Shown: one piece after another, positions 17,511 to 27,167 of the stretch
Position numbering within the stretch: position 1 is the stretch's first letter
Layout: each line of letters opens with the position of its first letter
Source: Rodentibacter pneumotropicus DSM 21403
GTDB taxonomy: Bacteria; Pseudomonadota; Gammaproteobacteria; Enterobacterales; Pasteurellaceae
Direction: 5' to 3'
Length of the DNA: 64,000 nucleotides
NCBI RefSeq assembly: GCF_000379905.1
Contig: NZ_KB904041.1
Location: 198,825 to 262,824 of the forward strand
Notes under the pieces: model-generated
Databases searched by the model: none
What the model was told of the DNA's origin: nothing
The model's input: the letters and a program-made list of their open reading frames with translations, nothing else
Program-made: the position numbers and the translations under genes

Positions 17511-19450
17511 TGCTAATACTCTTACAAACATTGAATGAACAAAATATTATCAGTTTAGGCGACTATTATTTTGCAAAACTTATTGCGGATAAGCAGCAGG
17601 AAGATCTCCCCGAACCGACTAAAAATTTAGCCGTTTTACTGGCAGCACTTTGTAGTTGGCACTACGCGCAAGGTAATACCTGCGTTGAGTTGGATAAAGC
17701 ATTGGAACGGAATTTATTCGGTTTGGCATATCGTGCCACAGAAAAAGATTATCTTGCAGAGATTCAACAAAAAATAGATTTTCTCTCGGTCGAGCAATGG
17801 CAATCTCATTTACGAGGGCATCTTGCATTTACGCAAGATCCGATTTCACACATTGCTCCGATAGTTTTTCAATTTAATGCCTTGTATTTTTATCGTATTT
17901 GGCAAGATGAATATCGTGTTGCACAATATATTAAAAACACCTTAAAAAATCACCGCACTTTAGCTTTTTCACCTGATGAAATTCGAGAAAATTTAGCGCG
18001 TTATTTTCCACAACAAACAGAAGAAATCGACTGGCAAAAGGTCGCGGTTGCGACGGCTATTAAAAATCCGTTCACGGTTATTACAGGTGGTCCCGGCACC
18101 GGAAAAACCACCACTGTGACAAGGCTGTTATTAGTATTACAAGAATTATATGAACATAGGTTACACATCAAATTAGTTGCCCCTACGGGTAAAGCGGCGT
18201 CACGACTGGAAGAATCCATCCAAAATGCTTTAGTTTTTTTACAACAATCCATGGGATTATCTGAGGTATTAGTACAATCTATTCCGCAAAAAGCCGAAAC
18301 ATTACATCGTTTGCTTGGTGTCAATGCTTTTAATGAGCATACTCACCATAATGAGAGAAATCCATTACAACTTGATGTTTTGGTGGTGGATGAAACTTCA
18401 ATGATCGATTTACCCTTAATGGCGAAACTCATCAATGCACTAAAACCGGAAAGCCGTTTGATTTTATTAGGTGATCAAGCACAACTTGCTTCTGTGGAGG
18501 CAGGAGCGGTACTAGGTGAATTAGCACAATGGGTAGAAGAGCCTTATAGTGAGGAACAAGCAGATTATTTATGCCAAACCACAGGGTATAATGTGCCAAG
18601 TGCAGCGGTTGCCAACCCGATGCGTGATAGTTTGTGTCATCTCACCTTCAGCCGCCGCTTTGATAAAGATTCCGGTATTGGCAAACTCGCCGAGCAAATT
18701 CAGCGTGGTAATGGGGAAGAAAGCCTTAAGCTATTTTCAGCGTTCCCTCAGGAATTATATTTTAATCGGCTCAATGCCGAACAAAGTGAAAAGGATTGGG
18801 TACACCAAGTAGTGGAAAGTGCGGTTGAAAATTATCGTCTTTATTTAACGGAATTACGGGAATTACAAGAGCTGGGTGTGGATTTTAATCAATTAAATGA
18901 AGAAGGTAAAACCTATGCGGAGGTGATTCAAGCCCGTTTTAATTCGATCCGATTTTTGACCGCACTTCGTAATAGCCCATTAGGTGTGGAAAATCTGAAT
19001 AAAGAAATCGCTTTAGCATTGCGTCGAGAACATTTGCTTTGGTTTCGAAATGAGCAAGATTGGTATCTTGGCAAACCGATTATGATCACAGAAAACGATC
19101 ATAATGTACGTTTGTATAATGGTGATATTGGTTTGTGTTTGGCAAATGGCAAAGTATGGTTTGGGAATCGTGAAGTATTAACCAGCCGTATTCCTGCCCA
19201 TGAACCGGCATTTATTATGACGATTCATAAATCGCAAGGCTCAGAATTTGATCACACGCTAATGGTACTACCGACGGAGCCTAATCCGGTGCTTTCCCGC
19301 GAATTGGTGTTTACCGGTGTAACTCGAGCCAAAAAATCACTCACCGTTTTTGCCGATGAAAAAATCTGGAAAATAGCAGTACGACAGACCGTAAAACGGC
19401 AGAGTGGGTTAGGCAAATTATTAGAAAATTTCACTCAAACAGGAGACTAA
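17510..19450 (+). CDS. recD: exonuclease V (RecBCD) alpha subunit RecD
   Basis: RecD is the 5'-3' helicase subunit of RecBCD, here 646 residues. Walker A is VITGGPGTGKTTTVTRLL near residue 190. Walker B is LVVDETSMIDLPLM near 295, and the Gln-containing motif is LLGDQAQLASVEAGAVL. The C-terminal UvrD-like motif is MTIHKSQGSEFDHTLMVLP, and VFTGVTRAKKSL closes the helicase core. The start codon shares one base with the recB stop (translational coupling). The gene is followed one base later by grxB, probably in the same transcript. Confidence 0.96.
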   Translation: MLILLQTLNEQNIISLGDYYFAKLIADKQQEDLPEPTKNLAVLLAALCSWHYAQGNTCVELDKALERNLFGLAYRATEKDYLAEIQQKIDFLSVEQWQSHLRGHLAFTQDPISHIAPIVFQFNALYFYRIWQDEYRVAQYIKNTLKNHRTLAFSPDEIRENLARYFPQQTEEIDWQKVAVATAIKNPFTVITGGPGTGKTTTVTRLLLVLQELYEHRLHIKLVAPTGKAASRLEESIQNALVFLQQSMGLSEVLVQSIPQKAETLHRLLGVNAFNEHTHHNERNPLQLDVLVVDETSMIDLPLMAKLINALKPESRLILLGDQAQLASVEAGAVLGELAQWVEEPYSEEQADYLCQTTGYNVPSAAVANPMRDSLCHLTFSRRFDKDSGIGKLAEQIQRGNGEESLKLFSAFPQELYFNRLNAEQSEKDWVHQVVESAVENYRLYLTELRELQELGVDFNQLNEEGKTYAEVIQARFNSIRFLTALRNSPLGVENLNKEIALALRREHLLWFRNEQDWYLGKPIMITENDHNVRLYNGDIGLCLANGKVWFGNREVLTSRIPAHEPAFIMTIHKSQGSEFDHTLMVLPTEPNPVLSRELVFTGVTRAKKSLTVFADEKIWKIAVRQTVKRQSGLGKLLENFTQTGD

Positions 19451-19451
19451 T

Positions 19452-20099
19452 ATGAAATTATATGCTTATGATCATTGTCCGTTTTGTGTCCGTGCAAGAA
19501 TGATCTTTGGGTTAAAAAATCTGCCTTTTGAACTTGTTATTCTTGCCAATGATGATGAAACGACGCCAATCGGTTTGGTGGGGAAAAAAGTCGTACCGAT
19601 TTTAATTAAAGAAGATGGCACGGCAATGCCGGAAAGTTTGGATATTGTCCGTTATGTGGATGAAAACTTCGGTGAGAGAATTCTTTCTGAACAAATTCGT
19701 CCTGAAATTGAGGAATGGGTAAAAAAGCTCGGTCATTACTATAATCATTTGCTCATTCCACGTTTTGTAAAAATGGATCTGGCGGAATTTAAAACCCAAA
19801 GTGCGGTGGATTATTTTACTAAAAAGAAAACCGAATCTATCGGAGATTTTCAACAGAATTTAGATGAAACGGCAAATTATCTTGTTCGCTTACATCAAGA
19901 TCTTGAAAATCTTGTGCCACTAATTCAATCCGTTGCAACGTTGAATGATGGGCTTTCATTGGAAGATATTATTGTTTTCCCTATGCTGCGTAATTTAACG
20001 TGCGTACGTGATATCCAGTTTCCACCGGAAGTGCGGGCATATTTAGAAAAAATGTCTGAACAGAGTGGTGTGGATTTGTATTTTGATAAGGCGATTTAA
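19452..20099 (+). CDS. grxB: glutaredoxin 2
   Basis: This is a 215-residue GST-fold glutaredoxin. The dithiol active site CPFC is at residues 9-12 (YDHCPFCVRARM). The cis-Pro region is KKVVPILIKEDGTAMPESLDIVRYVD. The C-terminal helical domain is GST-like, as in E. coli Grx2, which reduces protein disulfides and glutathione mixed disulfides. It starts one base after the recD stop, an unusual operon partner, and ends at a strong terminator shared with dps. Confidence 0.94.
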   Translation: MKLYAYDHCPFCVRARMIFGLKNLPFELVILANDDETTPIGLVGKKVVPILIKEDGTAMPESLDIVRYVDENFGERILSEQIRPEIEEWVKKLGHYYNHLLIPRFVKMDLAEFKTQSAVDYFTKKKTESIGDFQQNLDETANYLVRLHQDLENLVPLIQSVATLNDGLSLEDIIVFPMLRNLTCVRDIQFPPEVRAYLEKMSEQSGVDLYFDKAI

Positions 20100-20105
20100 T
20101 AACAA

Positions 20106-20133
20106 AAAACCTGCCAATTGGCAGGTTTTCTTT
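20106..20133. terminator. bidirectional terminator between grxB and dps
   Basis: The perfect 24-bp palindrome AAAACCTGCCAA/TTGGCAGGTTTT lies at 20106-20129 between convergent genes, with A and T tracts on both sides. Confidence 0.88.
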
Positions 20134-20146
20134 TCATCATCTTTAA

Positions 20147-20629
20147 TTATGCATGGCAAGTCTGGCAAGCAGCTTGGAACATCCATACCAGTTTTTCTTG
20201 CTCTTTGATGTAATCGCTCATTTGAGATGCCGTACCTTCATCATCAGCATCACCTGCAATGGCGAGAATTTCACGTTGTTGCTCAAGCAATACTTTTAAG
20301 CCTGATAATGTGCCGGATAAACATTCTTGCGCTCCGCTTACGGCGATGTCTTCTTGAATGCGAGAGACTTTTAAGTATTGGCTGTAAGCATTGTTTGGGG
20401 TATGACCTAAAGTGAGGATACGTTCTGCGAGCTCATCAATTTTAGTAATTAAATCTGTATAAATTTCCTCAAATTTTGCATGTAATTCAAAGAAGTTTAC
20501 GCCTTTAATATTCCAGTGATAACCACGCACATTGGTGTAGAAAATTTGGTAAGTAGCAAGTAAATCGTTTAATTTTTGTGCTAATTCTGCGGATTGTTCT
20601 TTATCTAAACCGATAGATGTTTTTGACAT
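20147..20629 (-). CDS. dps: Dps, DNA-binding ferritin-like protein
   Basis: This is a 160-residue mini-ferritin that oxidises and stores iron using H2O2 and protects DNA. The ferroxidase signature is visible: the His in NVRGYHWNIKGVNFFELHAKFEEIYTDL (around residues 38-62) and the Asp/Glu of the following helix. The C-terminal stretch KEQEKLVWMFQAACQTCHA resembles Pasteurellaceae Dps. The 294-bp upstream region shared with cdd contains a TATAAT -10 candidate (complement of 20695-20700) and a GATAG-AAG-CTATC dyad at 20665-20677 of unknown meaning. Confidence 0.94.
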   Translation of the reverse strand: MSKTSIGLDKEQSAELAQKLNDLLATYQIFYTNVRGYHWNIKGVNFFELHAKFEEIYTDLITKIDELAERILTLGHTPNNAYSQYLKVSRIQEDIAVSGAQECLSGTLSGLKVLLEQQREILAIAGDADDEGTASQMSDYIKEQEKLVWMFQAACQTCHA

Positions 20630-20820
20630 AATATTTTCCTCTACGTTGTTGATGGTTTTTTAGAGATAGAAGCTATCTTGCTTCAAGTATGTCTATTATA
20701 CATAATAAAAGTAGGGAATAAAGCCACTTTATTAGATAAAATTGATAGGTTATTTATATCAAAATCAATTTTTTTGAAAGATTTAACGATTAATTAACAA
20801 AATTTCTGTATAGACTAACT

Positions 20821-20836
20821 TGTGATCTTTTTTACA
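20821..20836 (+). promoter_or_regulatory. putative CRP site upstream of cdd
   Basis: TGTGATCTTTTTTACA has one mismatch to the CRP consensus. Its centre lies 61.5 bp upstream of the start site predicted from a TACAAT -10 at 20878-20883, the class I activation position. E. coli cdd is CRP-activated. Confidence 0.6.
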
Positions 20837-20923
20837 GATTTTATAAAGTAAGCGACTGGAGTAACCCGATTTTGATCTACAATAAGTGCGGTTAAATTTT
20901 AAGATATTTTTTAAGGAGAGAAT

Positions 20924-21802
20924 ATGCAAGAATTAATTAAGCATGCACTGCCACTGGATGTGGCATTGAATCAGGCAATTGTAAACGAATTGGAAGAGGG
21001 AAATTGGGCTGGCTTTTTGACTGCTCAACAAGTGGAGCGACTTTGTTTGGACTTTAGATTAGAGTCCTTGCAATTAGCCATACATCTACTTCCTATCGCT
21101 GCTTGTTATAGTCATACAGCCGTTTCCCACTTTAATGTCGGCGCAGTGGCAATTGGTCAAAAGGGGGATTTTTATTTTGGGGCGAATCAAGAATTTGCGA
21201 ATGTAGAAATTCAACAGACTATTCATGCCGAACAAAGTGCGATTAGCCACGCGTGGTTGCGCGGTGAAACACAAATTGCTCATCTGGCGGTTAATTACAC
21301 ACCTTGTGGACATTGCCGTCAATTTATGAATGAATTGCAAGGTGCTGAAAAGTTGCAAATTCATCTTCCCCATTGTTTAAATAACCCTTTATATCATTAT
21401 TTGCCGGATTCTTTCGGACCAAAAGATCTTGATATTACGGCTCATTTATTGGCAAAAGAAGATCATCATTTGATTGCCAATCATTCTGATGAATTGATTA
21501 ATCAGGCGATCTTAGCGGCGAACCAATCCCATTGCCCCTATTCCGAAAGCCCGCACGGTGTTGCTATGTTGTTCAAAAATGGGGAAATCATTAGCGGGCG
21601 ATATGCGGAAAATGCAGCGTTTAATCCAAGTTTACCGGCATTACAAACCGCACTGAATTTTTCCTATTTGAATGACAAAATATTAACGGATATTCAGCGT
21701 ATTGTGATGGTGGAAAAACCGGCAAAATTGAGCCATAAATCAATGACCGGGAAACTTTTGCAGGCATTGAATCTGCCTGTTTTAGAATATGTAGAGGTAT
21801 AA
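20924..21802 (+). CDS. cdd: cytidine deaminase
   Basis: This enzyme deaminates cytidine and deoxycytidine to uridine and deoxyuridine in pyrimidine salvage. At 292 residues it is the long dimeric E. coli type with a degenerate second deaminase domain. The zinc and catalytic residues are in [14 protein letters not shown] (HAE near residue 104) and [11 protein letters not shown] (PCxxC near residues 127-131). The upstream CRP-like site suggests catabolite control. An AGGAGAGA-type ribosome site precedes the ATG. Confidence 0.95.
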   Translation: MQELIKHALPLDVALNQAIVNELEEGNWAGFLTAQQVERLCLDFRLESLQLAIHLLPIAACYSHTAVSHFNVGAVAIGQKGDFYFGANQEFANVEIQQTIHAEQSAISHAWLRGETQIAHLAVNYTPCGHCRQFMNELQGAEKLQIHLPHCLNNPLYHYLPDSFGPKDLDITAHLLAKEDHHLIANHSDELINQAILAANQSHCPYSESPHGVAMLFKNGEIISGRYAENAAFNPSLPALQTALNFSYLNDKILTDIQRIVMVEKPAKLSHKSMTGKLLQALNLPVLEYVEV

Positions 21803-21828
21803 CAATAGGGCAGAGTAATCTGCCCGTT

Positions 21829-22650
21829 TTATATGCTTTCTCTTTGAAAATATTTGGCAAAAGTTTGAAATAGCTCTTGAATTTGCTCGGCACGATGCCC
21901 GAGTACACGTACCATTATTCCGCCACTGTTCAAAAGGGAAGCCCCAACCAGCATGGTTTTTTCCTCTGCAATATGCGTGTGAATGGTTTGTAAAATTACC
22001 TTTAATTCGACCGCACTTTTACCTAGGTTTAGATAGATTAATGATCCTTGATGGGAATAGTTTTCCATTTGGCTTAATGCGGTGAGATTCATTGATGAAG
22101 GCAACCATTGAATACAATCCGACACAAGCGGACGTTTTTGACCATTATTTTGTAATTCATAAATTTTCAAATGAGATGAAAACTGGCGGAAAGCAAAACG
22201 TTCATTATTTAGCACACGCCCAATGGCGACAATCTCACCGTAGATCAGTTCACTGTTCGGCTGCATTTCAATGATTGTTTTCTGTTTGAAAGCAGAATCT
22301 TTATGCAGCACCAAGGGATGTGGCAAGTAGAACAAGCGGCTACATTCAGCTAAGTCAATTTTCGTGATTTGTTCTGCACTTTCGCTTTCATTCATTGCTT
22401 GTACACGAGTGAATGCTTGCGTATTAAGTGAAAGTGCGGTGGATTTTGCCAGTGAAATTTGAATATCCAGCACATCACCGGCCAGTACACCGGGTGAGGA
22501 CGACATTTGCATTGCATTTAACCCCTGGTGCCAAATACCCGCATAATGAGGCAAAACCATCACTTTAAAGGGCGATGTGGCAAAATATTCGGCAAGTTGG
22601 GTCTTGCCGTTTGGGGAGAGTTTGGTAGAAAGTTTGAGTTTACTGTTCAT
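21829..22650 (-). CDS. ureD: urease accessory protein UreD (UreH)
   Basis: UreD is a scaffold chaperone that docks on the urease apoprotein and, with UreF and UreG, delivers nickel. It has 273 residues. Family stretches include LPHYAGIWHQGLNAMQMSSSPGVLAGD (about residues 34-60), LFYLPHPLVLHKDSAF and ELIYGEIVAIGR. It is the last gene of the minus-strand ureABCEFGD operon, separated from ureG by a 95-bp spacer with two stem-loops. It is convergent with cdd. Confidence 0.93.
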   Translation of the reverse strand: MNSKLKLSTKLSPNGKTQLAEYFATSPFKVMVLPHYAGIWHQGLNAMQMSSSPGVLAGDVLDIQISLAKSTALSLNTQAFTRVQAMNESESAEQITKIDLAECSRLFYLPHPLVLHKDSAFKQKTIIEMQPNSELIYGEIVAIGRVLNNERFAFRQFSSHLKIYELQNNGQKRPLVSDCIQWLPSSMNLTALSQMENYSHQGSLIYLNLGKSAVELKVILQTIHTHIAEEKTMLVGASLLNSGGIMVRVLGHRAEQIQELFQTFAKYFQRESI

Positions 22651-22686
22651 TGTTCAAGTCTTAACCCTCTCTATTTTGAAAAGTCT

Positions 22687-22735
22687 GGGAGATTTTACTT
22701 CGGTCAAATCTCCCTCGCGCCTCTTTACTAAAGAG
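22687..22735 (-). repeat. two stem-loops in the ureG-ureD spacer
   Basis: GGGAGATTT (22687-22695) pairs with AAATCTCCC (22706-22714). CTCTTT-ACT-AAAGAG follows at 22721-22735. The hairpins lack a downstream U tract in the ure direction, so RNA stabilisation or processing is as likely as termination. Confidence 0.55.
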
Positions 22736-22745
22736 GAGAATGGCT

Positions 22746-23381
22746 TTATCTCACTAACGCTTTGGGCTCTTCTATATTTTGCAGTAACGCATATTTCTCG
22801 ATCCAACCAATTACACCATCTAAATTTTCTTTTTTCATTAGATCGGTGAAAATAAACGGCTGACCGTTACGCATACGGCGGGCATCACGTTCCATTATGC
22901 TTAAATCTGCACCTACGAATGGGGCAAGGTCGGTTTTATTAATCACCAATAAATCCGAACGGGTGATACCCGGCCCGCCTTTGCGTGGAATTTTTTCGCC
23001 TTGTGCCACGTCGATGACGAAAATGGTCACATCTGCCAAATCCGGGCTAAAGGTGGCTGAAAGATTGTCACCACCCGATTCGATAAAGATAATTTCCACA
23101 TCAGGAAAACGGGCTACCATTTCATCTACGGCTTCAAGATTCATTGAGGCATCTTCACGGATTGCGGTATGAGGGCAGCCGCCGGTTTCTACGCCCATAA
23201 TACGCTCTGGTGGAAGCAGGCTGTTTTTGGTTAAAAATTCTGCATCTTCTTGCGTGTAAATATCATTGGTGATCACCGCCACACTGTATTTGTTGGCGAT
23301 TTCGCGAGTGAGTTTTTCAATTAATGCGGTTTTACCTGCCCCAACAGGGCCGGCTACGCCGATTTTAATGTAATTACGCAT
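22746..23381 (-). CDS. ureG: urease accessory GTPase UreG
   Basis: UreG is the SIMIBI-class GTPase that carries nickel to the UreD-UreF-urease complex. It has 211 residues. The P-loop is [21 protein letters not shown] near residues 8-28. The nickel-binding CPH is in [21 protein letters not shown] near residue 70. The Walker B-like stretch is [22 protein letters not shown], and the guanine motif is NKTD ([10 protein letters not shown] near 149). All catalytic motifs are intact. Confidence 0.97.
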   Translation of the reverse strand: MRNYIKIGVAGPVGAGKTALIEKLTREIANKYSVAVITNDIYTQEDAEFLTKNSLLPPERIMGVETGGCPHTAIREDASMNLEAVDEMVARFPDVEIIFIESGGDNLSATFSPDLADVTIFVIDVAQGEKIPRKGGPGITRSDLLVINKTDLAPFVGADLSIMERDARRMRNGQPFIFTDLMKKENLDGVIGWIEKYALLQNIEEPKALVR

Positions 23382-23535
23382 TTTATTTCCTTTTTCTAAT
23401 TATTCCCCACCTCCTATTTACAGGAGAGGGGATTGTAAAATCTTTGTGAAAAATGACCGCACTTTCCCTCTCTCTGACGAAAATTGCCGAACGCAATTTC
23501 CGTCCCTTTCCCTCAAATGGGCGAGAGGATAATTT
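23382..23535 (-). repeat. stem-loop spacer between ureF and ureG
   Basis: This 154-bp non-coding gap inside the operon holds an imperfect CCCC..TCCT / AGGA..GGGG hairpin, an uptake signal (ACCGCACTTT near 23457) and AAATTGC-CGAAC-GCAATTT (23481-23499), with CCCTCTCTC and GAGAGG arms outside. Its origin as a decayed intergenic repeat is inference. Confidence 0.5.
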
Positions 23536-24243
23536 TTACGACATATAAAGCCTTGTATAGAGTTGTTCGTGTTGCATTGCCCGAATATCGTTGGCGAGTG
23601 TAGCTGCACCGAGCCAGTCAGGATTTGGATTGAGGCTTAATTCTACCGCTTGTTGTAAGGGCTGGCGTAAGCTGAATAAAATATCCTGTCCGTCCATTTG
23701 GCTTAACGGGATCAGTTTCACCCCATTGGTGATCGCCCCAACTGCCGCATTGTAATAAAAAGCATAGAGCGTATCTGCTTTGTTAAGCCCCATTGCTCGG
23801 GCAATCATAGCGAATACGATAGGAAAGTAGCCTTGCACTCGTTTTTCGGTGATAGCTTGCTGATATGCCATGAGAACAGGATGATTTTCATAGCGAATGA
23901 AAATTTTGAGCAATCGCACGCCGAGTTTAAAACTTCCTTCACGGCTTTCACGAGCTACTTTCATGGCGGAAAGTTCCCAATCCAATTCGCATAAGCGGTC
24001 AAAATTGCAACTTTCCATGGCATTAAAGGCAAGAGAGAGATATGCCCCGTCATTGTAAATCCAGTTTTGTAACAGCTGGGTTTGCACATAGTCTTCAAGT
24101 GTGGCTTTACTGTCCACAATGCGTTGTTGGACGAAGGTTTCTAAGCCGTTGGAATGGTTGAAGCCACCAATAGGCAAGGTTGGATCAACCAAGTGTAGCA
24201 ATGCACCTAAATCAGCCAAACTACGGTTTAATGTTGATGCCAA
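23536..24243 (-). CDS. ureF: urease accessory protein UreF
   Basis: UreF is a helical GTPase-regulating chaperone that gates UreG during nickel insertion. It has 235 residues. Conserved parts are LLHLVDPTLPIGGFNHSNGLETFV near residues 15-38, GAYLSLAFNA, and the C-terminal LIPLSQMDGQDILFSL region. The best start is a TTG at 24243: it has GGAG seven bases upstream and no usable ATG is nearby. It overlaps the ureE stop by 16 bp, so the two are translationally coupled. Confidence 0.92.
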   Translation of the reverse strand: MASTLNRSLADLGALLHLVDPTLPIGGFNHSNGLETFVQQRIVDSKATLEDYVQTQLLQNWIYNDGAYLSLAFNAMESCNFDRLCELDWELSAMKVARESREGSFKLGVRLLKIFIRYENHPVLMAYQQAITEKRVQGYFPIVFAMIARAMGLNKADTLYAFYYNAAVGAITNGVKLIPLSQMDGQDILFSLRQPLQQAVELSLNPNPDWLGAATLANDIRAMQHEQLYTRLYMS

Positions 24244-24791
24244 TTCCCGTCTCCGTGGTGATGATAGCTACCGTGTGAGTGGACGTGATCGAGGCTGTGA
24301 GAATGATTGTGTCCTTGTGCGGAGTTGGCCCGTAGCGCTTGGCTTAAACGGCGTTCTGCTTTTTGCGGGTTAACGCCTGCCGCTTGTAGCCATTCAAACA
24401 TCGGTTTGTCGTAAGGTAAGGTGACTTCATCGCCATCTAAAAAGAGCGGTGAATGTTTATTGCCGATTTCATAACAGGCTCGTGCCATTTCCGGTAGTGT
24501 TTTTGGCGAAAGGACGATGACTTCACTCGGCAAAATTTCGATTGCTATCACCAGTTCAGCGCTAATAAACACCACATCATCATGTTTTAAACGCTGTCCT
24601 TCTTTGAGCAAACGAAATGCCACTTCACGTCCTGTATCGGTAGCTTTTCGTAAAATATTGCGTTCGCTTTCATACCACTGCAAGGACACACGTTCAATGG
24701 TTTGCGTGGTGATTTTGCCCTCTGTGCGAAGGTCATCTAAATTGCCCAAGATGCTTTCCATGATGGGCAGGATTGGGTTAAGAATTTTCAT
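24228..24791 (-). CDS. ureE: urease accessory metallochaperone UreE
   Basis: This nickel-binding metallochaperone hands Ni to UreG. It has 187 residues, with an N-terminal peptide-binding domain and a central metal-binding domain (about residues 85-155). The C-terminal tail from about residue 158 (GHNHSHSLDHVHSHGSYHHH, then GDGNWHQH) is very His-rich and would chelate several Ni ions. Such tails vary among UreE proteins. A 217-bp spacer separates it from ureC. Confidence 0.95.
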   Translation of the reverse strand: MKILNPILPIMESILGNLDDLRTEGKITTQTIERVSLQWYESERNILRKATDTGREVAFRLLKEGQRLKHDDVVFISAELVIAIEILPSEVIVLSPKTLPEMARACYEIGNKHSPLFLDGDEVTLPYDKPMFEWLQAAGVNPQKAERRLSQALRANSAQGHNHSHSLDHVHSHGSYHHHGDGNWHQH

Positions 24792-24950
24792 TTTTGTTAT
24801 CGACCTTAGGTAATATTTTGGCTAATTATTTTTCTGTTCCGTTTAGCCTTGTAAATTAGCTTGTTACGTATTCTGATTTGTCATTTCTATCGAAAATTAT
24901 TTTGGAAGTACTCGTTAAACATAATTGAACCTCTTTGGGTTGTTATTACT

Positions 24951-25002
24951 GCTTTCCCAAAAGGGAGCAACTATGCCTAACTGAGGGTAAATTCTTACCC
25001 TC
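24951..25002 (-). repeat. two stem-loops in the ureC-ureE spacer
   Basis: GCTTTCCC-AAAA-GGGAGC lies at 24951-24968, and GAGGGTAA-ATTC-TTACCCTC is a perfect 8-bp stem at 24983-25002, just after the ureC stop. No U tract follows in the operon direction, so partial attenuation or 3'-end stabilisation of the structural-gene mRNA is plausible. The rest of the 217-bp gap shows nothing recognisable. Confidence 0.55.
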
Positions 25003-25008
25003 TAGTCA

Positions 25009-26727
25009 TTAGAACATAAAATAGCGCTGTGCCAGTGGCACTTTTTCTGCCGGTTCACAGGTGATAAGTTCGCCATTAACTCGGACTTCGTAACGTTCAG
25101 GATCCACGGTGATTTCAGGTGTGGCATCATTATGAACCAAGTCTTTTTTGCCAATATTACGGCAGCCTTTCACGGCAATAAGTTCTTTTTGTACCCCGTA
25201 TTGAGCTTGAATATCCGCTTGTTTACTTGCTTCAGATACAAACACTACAGCAGTTTCAGTTGCTGCTTTGCCTTGGTTACCAAACATCGGGCGGTAGAAT
25301 ACCGGCTGTGGTGTTGGAATAGAAGCATTTGGGTCACCCATTTTCGCGTAGCTAATAAAGCCTTTTTTAATGACTGTTTCGGGTTTCACACCGAAAAACA
25401 TAGGCTTCCATAATACAATATCAGCGATTTTTCCGACTTCCAATGAACCGACGTGATCAGCAATACCGTGTGCAATAGCGGGGTTGATTGTGTATTTGGC
25501 AATGTAGCGTTTAATACGGAAGTTATCGTTGCCTTCAGTGCCTAATTCACCTCGTTGTGCCTTCATTTTATCCGCTGTTTGCCAAGTACGGGTGACGACT
25601 TCGCCTACACGTCCCATTGCTTGCGAGTCTGAACTCATAATTGAGAACACACCGATATCGTGTAAAATATCTTCTGCCGCAATGGTTTCAGGGCGGATAC
25701 GGCTGTCAGCGAACTCCACATCTTCCGGTACGCATTTATCCAGATGGTGGCAAACCATCAACATATCTAAATGTTCATCAATAGTATTAATGGTAAATGG
25801 ACGGGTTGGGTTTGTTGAAGCCGGTAATACATTTGGATACATTGCCGCTTTAATAATATCGGGTGCGTGTCCACCGCCTGCGCCTTCAGTATGGAAAGTG
25901 TGGATAACACGTCCGTCAATCGCCTTCATTGTATCTTCCAAGAAACCGCTTTCGTTGAGAGTATCCGTGTGGATCGCCACTTGAACATCCATTTCGTCTG
26001 CGACTTTTAAGGCTGCATCAATCACTGCGGGTGTTGCTCCCCAGTCTTCATGGATTTTTAAGCCTAACGCTCCTGCTCGAATCTGCTCTCTTAACGGCTC
26101 AAGGGTAGAGCAGTTGCCTTTACCGAAAAAGCCCACATTGACAGGCAATGCCTCTGCGGCTTGGAACATTCGTTGTAGATTCCAGGCGCCAGATGTACAA
26201 GTTGTGGCATGCGTACCATCAGCCGGGCCGGTACCGCCACCAATCAATGTCGTTGTTCCGTTTTCAAGGGCGTGTTGAGCTTGTTGTGGGCAGATAAAGT
26301 GAATGTGGGTATCAATTCCACCGGCAGTCGCGATTAAGTGAGCAGCATTGTGCACTTCCGTGCTAACGCCAATAATCATATTTGGAGTGACACCATCCAT
26401 TGTATCAGGATTGCCGGCTTGACCGATGCCGACAATACGTCCGTCACGAATACCAATATCGGCTTTGATAATGCCAAGTTTCGCATCAATAATCATCACG
26501 TTAGTAATGACAAAATCCAGTACATTGGGATTGTCGCGCGTTTCTGTGCCGGATTGTGCCATACCGTCACGCACACTTTTTCCTCCACCAAACTTACATT
26601 CATCGCCTTTGGTGAGTAAATCTTGTTCAATGGTTGCCCATAAATCGGTGTCGCCTAATCTCACACTATCGCCTACGGTTGGACCATAAGTTGCAACATA
26701 TTGGGCTCTTGGTATAGTTAATGCCAT
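25009..26727 (-). CDS. ureC: urease subunit alpha
   Basis: UreC is the catalytic subunit of nickel urease, which hydrolyses urea to ammonia and CO2. It has 572 residues from [17 protein letters not shown]. The metal ligands are in [12 protein letters not shown] (HxH near residue 136) and [14 protein letters not shown] (the bridging, normally carbamylated Lys near 220). Further His ligands are in [13 protein letters not shown] and [16 protein letters not shown]. The mobile-flap Cys is in [22 protein letters not shown]. The start at 26727 is chosen over a longer reading because of the AAGGAAG ribosome site and family N-termini; the longer reading would overlap ureB. Confidence 0.98.
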   Translation of the reverse strand: MALTIPRAQYVATYGPTVGDSVRLGDTDLWATIEQDLLTKGDECKFGGGKSVRDGMAQSGTETRDNPNVLDFVITNVMIIDAKLGIIKADIGIRDGRIVGIGQAGNPDTMDGVTPNMIIGVSTEVHNAAHLIATAGGIDTHIHFICPQQAQHALENGTTTLIGGGTGPADGTHATTCTSGAWNLQRMFQAAEALPVNVGFFGKGNCSTLEPLREQIRAGALGLKIHEDWGATPAVIDAALKVADEMDVQVAIHTDTLNESGFLEDTMKAIDGRVIHTFHTEGAGGGHAPDIIKAAMYPNVLPASTNPTRPFTINTIDEHLDMLMVCHHLDKCVPEDVEFADSRIRPETIAAEDILHDIGVFSIMSSDSQAMGRVGEVVTRTWQTADKMKAQRGELGTEGNDNFRIKRYIAKYTINPAIAHGIADHVGSLEVGKIADIVLWKPMFFGVKPETVIKKGFISYAKMGDPNASIPTPQPVFYRPMFGNQGKAATETAVVFVSEASKQADIQAQYGVQKELIAVKGCRNIGKKDLVHNDATPEITVDPERYEVRVNGELITCEPAEKVPLAQRYFMF

Positions 26728-26737
26728 TGTTTCTTCC

Positions 26738-27043
26738 TTATAATTTTCCGTCAATTTTGTTATGGAAACCGTAAATAATTTTGTTTCCGCCAAATTCTAC
26801 TAATTCTACGGTTTTAGCCTCACCCGGTTCAAAACGAACTGCATTGCCTGAAGGAACGTTTAAACGCATTCCACGAGCTAAAGTGCGGTCAAATTCAAGG
26901 GCATTATTTGTTTCAAAAAAGTGGTAATGGGAGCCGACTTGGATTGGGCGATCGCCCTTATTCACTACATCAATTTTCACGGTTTTTCGCCCAATATTGG
27001 CGTGAATATCACCGTTTGCTAATTTGTATTCGCCTGGGATCAT
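26738..27043 (-). CDS. ureB: urease subunit beta
   Basis: UreB is a small structural subunit of the urease trimer, 101 residues. It begins [19 protein letters not shown] and contains the hallmark [17 protein letters not shown] near residue 32 and [19 protein letters not shown]. The start at 27043 matches the family N-terminus and has AGGAAA upstream. It precedes ureC by 10 bp. Fifteen further in-frame upstream residues (from 27088) are probably not translated. Confidence 0.96.
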   Translation of the reverse strand: MIPGEYKLANGDIHANIGRKTVKIDVVNKGDRPIQVGSHYHFFETNNALEFDRTLARGMRLNVPSGNAVRFEPGEAKTVELVEFGGNKIIYGFHNKIDGKL

Positions 27044-27167
27044 TTGATTTATTTCCTGTATTTTGTAGGGTGTGTGAACAACATTCACGCAGTTTTTTTA
27101 TGATTTTATATGTTATGAAAAATCAGCTGCTTGCGTGCATGGATTTTTAATTCTTACACTCTGCCGA

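Noticed and set aside
20665..20677. GATAG-AAG-CTATC dyad upstream of dps, considered as an OxyR half-operator
   Set aside because: OxyR contacts are ATAG-N7-CTAT repeats; here the spacing is 3 bp and no second pair fits, so no regulator can be named.
25529..25984. 151-codon plus-strand ORF inside ureC
   Set aside because: Fully antisense to a highly conserved catalytic region of urease; no independent start signal.
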